64,000 nucleotides of DNA from Acheta domesticus (lineage: Eukaryota > Arthropoda > Insecta > Orthoptera > Gryllidae), in NCBI GenBank assembly GCA_031308135.1, contig JAHLJT010003656.1, positions 54,058,827 through 54,122,826 of the forward strand, given 5' to 3'. The notes under the pieces were generated by a model. That model was not told the origin of the DNA. It ran no database searches and was given only the letters and a program-made list of their open reading frames with translations. The first letter of the stretch is position 1; the number at the start of each line of letters is the position of its first letter. Of this stretch, positions 58,280 through 64,000 are shown piece by piece. Position numbers and translations under genes: made by a program.

Positions 58280-58830
58280 AAGAAATTTGAAATTCCAAGA
58301 TCTTGTGTCACAGTTTCGAGGTGGATCCGCAATTAGGTATCTTGGAGAAATGAGGTCATCATAAATTTATCAGAAGATAATTGTGATAGTGCTCTAAGGA
58401 TTCCATTGACAACCAGTATCCCATCCAGATTCACGCTTCCGTTCAGTGTTTTGATAGCGAATATCTATGCCGCAACTCGCATCCTTTATATTGACACAGG
58501 GTTTTGATTGACATTTGATAAAACTCCAATACAGATTTACTCAATCCAGGTTTGTTTGTTTTTCTTACTTCAAAATCTTATCAAATGTAAAACATATCTA
58601 CTAATGTTTACAGATAGAAATCAATGTTGAAATCATATTTATCTTCTGAATAATTTTATAATGTTTACACTTATTTGTAAATGGATTAATTTTCTCCTTG
58701 TTTTTACACCATTTGGTAATTTTATTTTGCGCGTGAGAATTATCATGTTCGAAAGTGTATTTGTTTCATAGAGATCAAACTTTACGGGAACGTCTGCCAA
58801 GAACGTCTATGTTTACAATAAAAATCAGAT
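58280..58830. other. no gene seen
   Basis: AT-rich sequence without recognised features. Confidence 0.35.
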
Positions 58831-58833
58831 GAT

Positions 58834-58907
58834 CAGTTTTCGATTAATCCGATAATCATCAATAATTATAATTAATCGTCGATGATTATCGGATAAATCG
58901 AAAACTG
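58834..58907. repeat. 27-bp inverted repeat (hairpin)
   Basis: Arms CAGTTTTCGATTAATCCG... (58834-58860) and the complement ending ...CGATAAATC-type...AAAACTG (58881-58907) differ at one position. They enclose a 20-nt AT-rich loop. The size is that of a small MITE core or a precursor-microRNA-like hairpin. No target duplication was identified. Confidence 0.75.
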
Positions 58908-59104
58908 CTCATTTGCTTTAAATAATTTTAATCCCATAATTATTTAATTAATTATAAATAATCCGAAAATATCTCTGGGCAATAGATTGGAAGATTGATT
59001 GTCTGTCTCCCTCTAAAACAGATAGTCGGACATGCCAGCATCAAACGCACTTCGGTGAGATGTGAATGGTTATTGATATATTTATTTTGTTATTTAAGGT
59101 CGCA

Positions 59105-59301
59105 TCGACATCTAGGTCACTAGCGACCACTATTGGGTTTAATTGTTACGGTAACTGTGAAGATGACACGATATGATGATGATAGGGGGTGAAAGGACGA
59201 ACATAAATGCAACCATGCCCGAAGCGGAACTCGAATCCGCGACCCTTCGGCCCGAGGTCGCCACGACACTATTGCCTCAGCGATCTCGGCCACCGGGCAT
59301 C
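59105..59301 (-). mobile_element. tRNA-derived SINE, family A
   Basis: On the minus strand the head is GGTGGCCGAGATCGCTGAGG and the B box GGATTCGAGTTCC (complement at 59226-59238). The body is TTCGGGCATGGTTGCATTTA and CCTTTCACCCCCTATCATC, like the copy at 7310-7452. It ends near the TGTTACGGTAACTG region. Confidence 0.7.
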
Positions 59302-59304
59302 GGC

Positions 59305-60095
59305 CATGAGTGCTTTCTTTCTTACTCCACTTCCGAACTCCTGCCCGATTTAGCCACCAGAACATTAATAGGAAGGGTGTTCTTGAGGTCCTATGTGAGA
59401 AAGATGCCAGACAGTAACAGCACAACGGTAAGCAACTTTCCTGGCATAGAAACGTAAGATGCAGTCTGGTTCTTGAATTTCTTGGAGGGGGTAAAACAAT
59501 TATTGCCGCTGTTGTTCAGTACAGTAAAGCTTTGGAGTTAATCAATAAATTTAACACAATTTGCTCTAGATTATTCCCGTTGATGCCATCATCTCAAACA
59601 GTAATATTCTTCTGTTACGCTCCACAAACACAAGCCAAACACAATTTCGCCGCTGCAATGTACAAATTCGATAGTAAGAATCATTCCTAAGTAAGGTTGT
59701 TTCGTGCAAAGGGCAAGCCTTGATTTCACAATAAGCAATTTTTATCTCTTATCAGTGATTTCATTGGTGAATCAGTAGCAAACTTTTACAGAAAAGGAGC
59801 AATTAAGTAACAAAGGTCAAAGCTCGCAATTTCAGCTGTACGTTGATAAAGCGTTGGAGAGGTTATCCTCCGCTCGAACGCGTTGCGAAAAGAAAAAATG
59901 AAGATTCCATCTAAACAAATTATTTTACTTTCAAATATATGTTTATAAATTAAAATATTATAATAAAATCTGCATATTGAATGACCATCGTCCTCCTAGA
60001 AGGCACAAATAAGAAATTGCATCATGTTTGATTAAATATCATGAAATTCACCCATGGATTAAAATATGGAATGGTAGGCAACAAAACTGAATATT
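59305..60095. other. no gene seen
   Basis: Mixed AT-rich sequence; no feature is supported. Confidence 0.35.
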
Positions 60096-60097
60096 GA

Positions 60098-61607
60098 ACT
60101 AGTGGTGCTACAGAATGACTCAGACTTTCCCGTATTAGTTTTATATTTCCTTGAGTCTCCACTAGCTATTCCGAATTGCCACATACTCGAGCCAGCTGCC
60201 ATCTATCGCCGCCCAAAGTACAATTTTTTTTACATTTTCTTCATTTTTCGGTTTCCTAATGGTAGAATGGAAGCATTAATTTTAAAATATTAAAGAACAG
60301 TAAAACCTCATCCTAAATGGCAATTTTCTTTGAAAAATGTGGAGCCATTTTTAAAAACTATAACGTTTAAGCGCCACAAAAAATGCGAAATTTGAAGCTC
60401 TTTTCACAGAATACTTTTGATTCTTCGAAACACATAATTTGAAGTCATTTGAAGCACTTACACTCACACATACAATAATGTTTACAAATTACTGGAAATG
60501 TGAGAGATCTATCAAAAAAAATTACATGATGTAATTTTTGCAAAAACAAAAACAAAAAATACCCCAAATTGAACTTTACGTCATATTAAAGAGTGCAATA
60601 GCACTATCCATTCTTACAGTTTGAAGAAAAAAATTTGAAGCCATTTACAAGAAAATGGCGTTTGAGCGTTTCTGAAAATGCGGAATTTTGAGCAGAAAAC
60701 GGTTGAGTTCTCGAGAAACTTTACTTGACATTATTTAAAGCACATGTACTCTTATATAATAATGTAATAATAATCTTAATATAATAATGTGAACAAATCG
60801 CCACTAATCTAAATATTACCGACGTGGGAGAGAAGTCAAAAAAATTACATTTTTGTAATTTTTGAAAAACATAAGAATAGAGCAATATCGAAATTATGTC
60901 ATTTCTTAGAGTACATTTAGCACTATCCGTACCAACAGTTTAAAGAAAAAATGTGGAGTCGTTTTTGAGAAAATCTGTTTTTTGTAATTTTTGAAATTGC
61001 AAATATTGCACGCAAAAACTACTATAATTTTCAAAAAAAATGTACATGGCTTTAATGATAGAACTCACTTTGGAAAATAAATTTTATTTGGAAGAAAAAT
61101 CTCTATCTTCATTTTTGTACTTGTAGAAAAACGTCGAAACGTCAAAAATTCAGACTTTTAAAATTTTCGACAATTCAGAGTTAACCGTGAAAATGAGACC
61201 TGTGCCACCTTCATAAGTGTATTTTACTTTACCCTTACAAGAAATTTAAAGAAAAAATATGGAGCCGTTGTTGAGAAAAGTTTGAAAATGTTCGGGGGGT
61301 TCATGTAAAGTACCCACAAATTTTGAGGAAAGTTTTTCAAAATCGCTGCGCCTCGAGTGGACGCAGATAGACAGGAGAACATCCATTATGGAAGAAATTA
61401 CACGTATGGTTTTAGGCACTAGTGTTGTCCACAGACGGACGGACGTTTTGAAAAAAAACAACCCTTTTTCGGTAACAGGGGACCCCAAAAACGTGTATTT
61501 CCGTTGAAATCACGGAATCGATTTTCCGCAGTATTACATTACTTTCCCTTTACTACGTATATTACTCCGTATATACGGAAAAGTATATACGTGCACGGGA
61601 AAGTAAA
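60098..61607 (+). mobile_element. ACTTTCCCG-end repeat family, second subtype
   Basis: It starts CTAGTGGTGCTACAGAATGA, CAGACTTTCCCGTATTAG and ends TATATACGTGCACGGGAAAGTA. This start matches the internal start-like blocks at 42578 and about 50030 rather than the ends at 53640 and 32928, so it is a distinct subtype occurring here on its own. Inside, TTTGAAGCTCTTTTCACAGA, GAAGCACATGTACTCTTATA and GTAATTTTTGAAAAACATAA-type words recur in degenerate tandem. The GGACGGACG run is reduced to about 15 bp. Confidence 0.7.
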
Positions 61608-61609
61608 AA

Positions 61610-62080
61610 GGAAATAAATGGTCCGGAAACATACGAATAGTACTTGAATTCCCAGTGATTCACAAAATAAGTAATTTAAGTGCTAGCAAAGTTATTTAGC
61701 ATTATAAAATATTACCCATTGCGTATGTTTCAACGTTTGTTTGAAATTCACGCCTCTATTAAATATACTATATAATTTCAAAAGTCTTGTTCGGAATAAA
61801 AAGAAAAGAAACAATATAGACCACTCTTAGGGAGAGCAAAGAAGCTGGTCCTCTTCTTAGTAGAAGAATTTCCTCAGTCTTATAACCAAGCGGTTTTCCT
61901 TCGTGCGTGACTTAAGATTGCTGGGCCAAGGTGAAAAGTTTTTCGTCCATCACAGACGTAAAAAGAAGGCCCGCTGTAATTGGTATATCTTTCTCAAGTC
62001 CGGACTAACTATCTTGAGTTCCCTCCAAATTCCACAAACTATTGAAAATGACAATGACAATAATAATAGTAATAGTAACA
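61610..62080. other. no gene seen
   Basis: AT-rich, ending in an AAT/AAC-rich simple stretch (62047-62085) that abuts the SINE A copy. Confidence 0.4.
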
Positions 62081-62082
62081 AC

Positions 62083-62410
62083 AATGCCGATCCGGATAGC
62101 CGAGATTGCTAAAGCAGTAGTGCCGTGGCTATCTCGGACGGAAGGATCGCGAATTCGAGTCCCGCCTCCGGCGTGGGTGTGTTTGTGTATGTCTGTATTT
62201 GTGTGTCGTCCATTCATTCATTATCATCGTCATTCCATATCCCAACCTCCCAGGACTAGCAACTCAGGGGATAAAAATTTCATTCAGCTTAATGCTGATA
62301 CCACCAAAACACACTTGTCACGGGATAAATGTAACTAGGCCTGGGTAAGTGCAGGTGTCCGCGTAATGCTAGGCAGTCAATTCGTGGCCAAAAAATAGTA
62401 ACAACAATAA
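62083..62410 (+). mobile_element. tRNA-derived SINE, family A, long copy
   Basis: The head GCCGATCCGGATAGCCGAGA has an A box near 62094, and GAATTCGAGTCCC at 62151-62163 is the B box. The body has CCGGCGTGGGTGTGTTTGTG and CCAACCTCCCAGGACTAGC. The 3' region runs to GGCCAAAAAATAGTAACAAC. As with other copies of this family, a trinucleotide-type repeat lies at the 5' side. Confidence 0.7.
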
Positions 62411-62414
62411 CTGA

Positions 62415-63300
62415 AATTATCCATGCAATTACATCGCACAAAAAAGAAAGTCCTATGGAAAAGTTACAACAACATTGCCCGATAAGGGAAAACGAAAACC
62501 CAAAAATATGTTTCATATCGTTCAGTAGTTAATTTCCATTGCTAATGAATTGACATGTTTACAAATTCTAGGACAATATAACCACTACTTACTGTGTACA
62601 CAGAGCTACATAAACACGTTTCGAAAACTGTAATTTTACTTGAATAGTACTTTTCGCCCGTGGGCTGCAATAGTAGCACTACTCAAAAAATACGAATTTC
62701 GAGTTAATGCACTCTTCAGAAATGCAGATTGGTTTACCTTCCAGGAGCATAAATTGCAGTACAGTATTTCACAATAAATGGTGGAAGTGTGAATGCACAA
62801 GGTGAAAACTTCAAAATCATTTATCTATTTTTTTTAGTTTTGTCACATTGTAGCCCACGAACGATTTACTGAGATCTGTATACGTAGTTGGTTGTGAATT
62901 ACAGCAGGAAATATTTCTAACAACTGTATTTAAAAACGTAATGCATCACGTATAATTATGACCACTGAACACTGTTTCTAAAGTCACAAGTCAAAAGATT
63001 CCTGAGCTTTGCGTTATGTAGCATCCATTGGTGGGTGGTCCTTAAGTGCGCGCAGTGTATTAGTCGTTTTCTTTAATAAGTAAAACTACTGTTTCAAAGT
63101 ATCGGATTTTTGTTTAGCTCAGTGATCAAAACGCTCGGCATAATTTTGGATTTCGGCTTTGTTTTTTCTCAACGCGGATTGCTTGCCTACATCTACAGCA
63201 GTCCGGGGTGTGGTAAGTGCTGTTTTGAACGAGAAATCTTGATGACCTCACACAGAGCAAGAAAATCCGTGTTGTCCGCAAAAGTTAGTGCCTTAAATAT
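62415..63300. other. no gene seen
   Basis: AT-rich sequence. An open frame at 63110-63300 has no recognised motif. Confidence 0.35.
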
Positions 63301-63303
63301 GAA

Positions 63304-63395
63304 GATAATACTAATACTACTACTACTAATAATAATAATAATAGTATTAATCATAGTAATAATAATAGTATAATAATAATAATAGTAATAATAAG
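63304..63395. repeat. TAA/TAC microsatellite
   Basis: Imperfect TAA, TAC and TAG units for about 90 bp, ending exactly where the LINE sequence begins. Confidence 0.9.
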
Positions 63396-64000
63396 AAACA
63401 TGGATGATCTTAAAGTGTTTGCTAAGAATGAAGCAATTCTCTCCCAAATGCTGTCTGTCGTGAGTGACTTTAGCAATGACATCTTCATGAAAATTTGGTC
63501 ATGACAAATGTGCAAAAATCAATTTAAAAAAGACTGACAACGTCAGAGAGCACTGTGATTCAAGATCCTGAGCCAGGTAAAACTTACAAATATCAGGGAA
63601 TTGAAGATTGTGAAACCATCTCGAACGACAGAATGAAAGAGAGAATTCGCAAGGAGTATTGTATTACAGAAGAGTAAGACTTGCCATGCAGTCTGCTCTA
63701 AACTTCAGAAATAAAACATCTGCAATTGGTAGTCTGGCGGTGCCTGTAGTCGAGTACAGTTCCGAACTAGTGGATTGGACTGAGCAAGAAATCCGCATCA
63801 TGGATCGAAAAAAACAGATAACTGCTAACAATGCATCATGTCGCCCACCCTCCAGCTGATGTACGTAGACTTTATGCGTCACGTAAGGAAGGAGGAAGAG
63901 GCCTCAGACAAATTGAGGTCTCCTAGCACAATGCAATAGTTCGAATGGGATAGTATGTAGTCAGTCATCAAGAGGACCCTCTAATGCGACAGGTCATGAA
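63396..64000 (+). mobile_element. R4/Dong-type LINE, 5'-truncated, decayed reverse transcriptase
   Basis: It starts within the catalytic box: MDDLKVFAKNEAILSQ (63400 onward) corresponds to the residues after the tyrosine of YMDD, with asparagine in that place. SVVSDFSNDI follows. After stops and frameshifts come EPGKTYKYQGIEDCE and RMKERIRKEY (63565-63655). In another frame come RRVRLAMQSALNFRNK, PVVEYSSELVDWT and DRKKQITANNA, then GGRGLRQIE and QEDPLMRQVM to the window end. These are the thumb and C-terminal connector motifs of the R4/Dong-like non-LTR clade. The junction with TAA repeats fits the known TAA target of Dong. It continues beyond 64000. Confidence 0.75.

Noticed and set aside
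58037..58336. Open frames with poly-isoleucine
   Set aside because: They are the translation of the ATT microsatellite.
1..64000. CRISPR arrays, bacterial operons or rRNA genes
   Set aside because: None was found. Introns, SINEs and LINEs show a eukaryotic chromosome, and the tandem repeats present lack the spacer pattern of CRISPR.

Overview
This is a window of a large, AT-rich, intron- and repeat-rich insect genome. The one recognisable host gene is an insect-type GH18 chitinase, and the rest is dominated by tRNA-derived SINEs, hairpin DNA elements, a large noncoding inverted-repeat family and a LINE. The very long intron and high interspersed-repeat load fit a big-genome insect such as a polyneopteran (cockroach/termite, stick insect or orthopteran). 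The species cannot be fixed from the sequence alone.

Gene layout. The minus strand carries the first three coding exons of a secreted chitinase. Exon 1 (33960-33980 coding, TATA box at 34165-34170) encodes seven residues. A 25-kb intron follows, full of repeats. Exon 2 (8335-8669) carries the signal-peptide hydrophobic core. Exon 3 (6050-6384) carries the start of the GH18 barrel. Reading phases agree at both junctions (0/0 and 2/2). The exon carrying the catalytic motif was not found and should lie left of the window.

Region by region (left to right): 88-1284 is a terminal-inverted-repeat DNA transposon with a decayed transposase tail. 1990-4190 holds two GC-rich islands and a polypyrimidine tract. 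5095-6045 is a decaying tandem array derived from the 3' end and splice donor of chitinase exon 3. 6470-8155 holds SINEs and ATT microsatellites between exons 3 and 2. 8670-33959 is intron 1, with SINEs, a foldback mariner-type MITE, a perfect 31-bp hairpin insertion with a 13-bp target duplication, several isolated GC-rich islands and one copy of the ACTTTCCCG-end family. 34.2-41 kb is gene-flanking DNA with GC islands, GGN minisatellites and a SINE. 41.5-61.6 kb is dominated by the ACTTTCCCG-end repeat family, plus a decayed copy of a multi-copy insect cysteine-rich protein gene (45344-45890) and further hairpins. The right end is a 5'-truncated R4/Dong-type LINE sitting directly after a TAA microsatellite.

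The most unusual items are the tandem copies of the exon-3 splice-donor region, the perfect hairpin insertion, the coding repeat shared by exons 2 and 3, and the composite, internally repetitive, apparently noncoding ACTTTCCCG family. All boundaries are read by eye; those of repeats are approximate.
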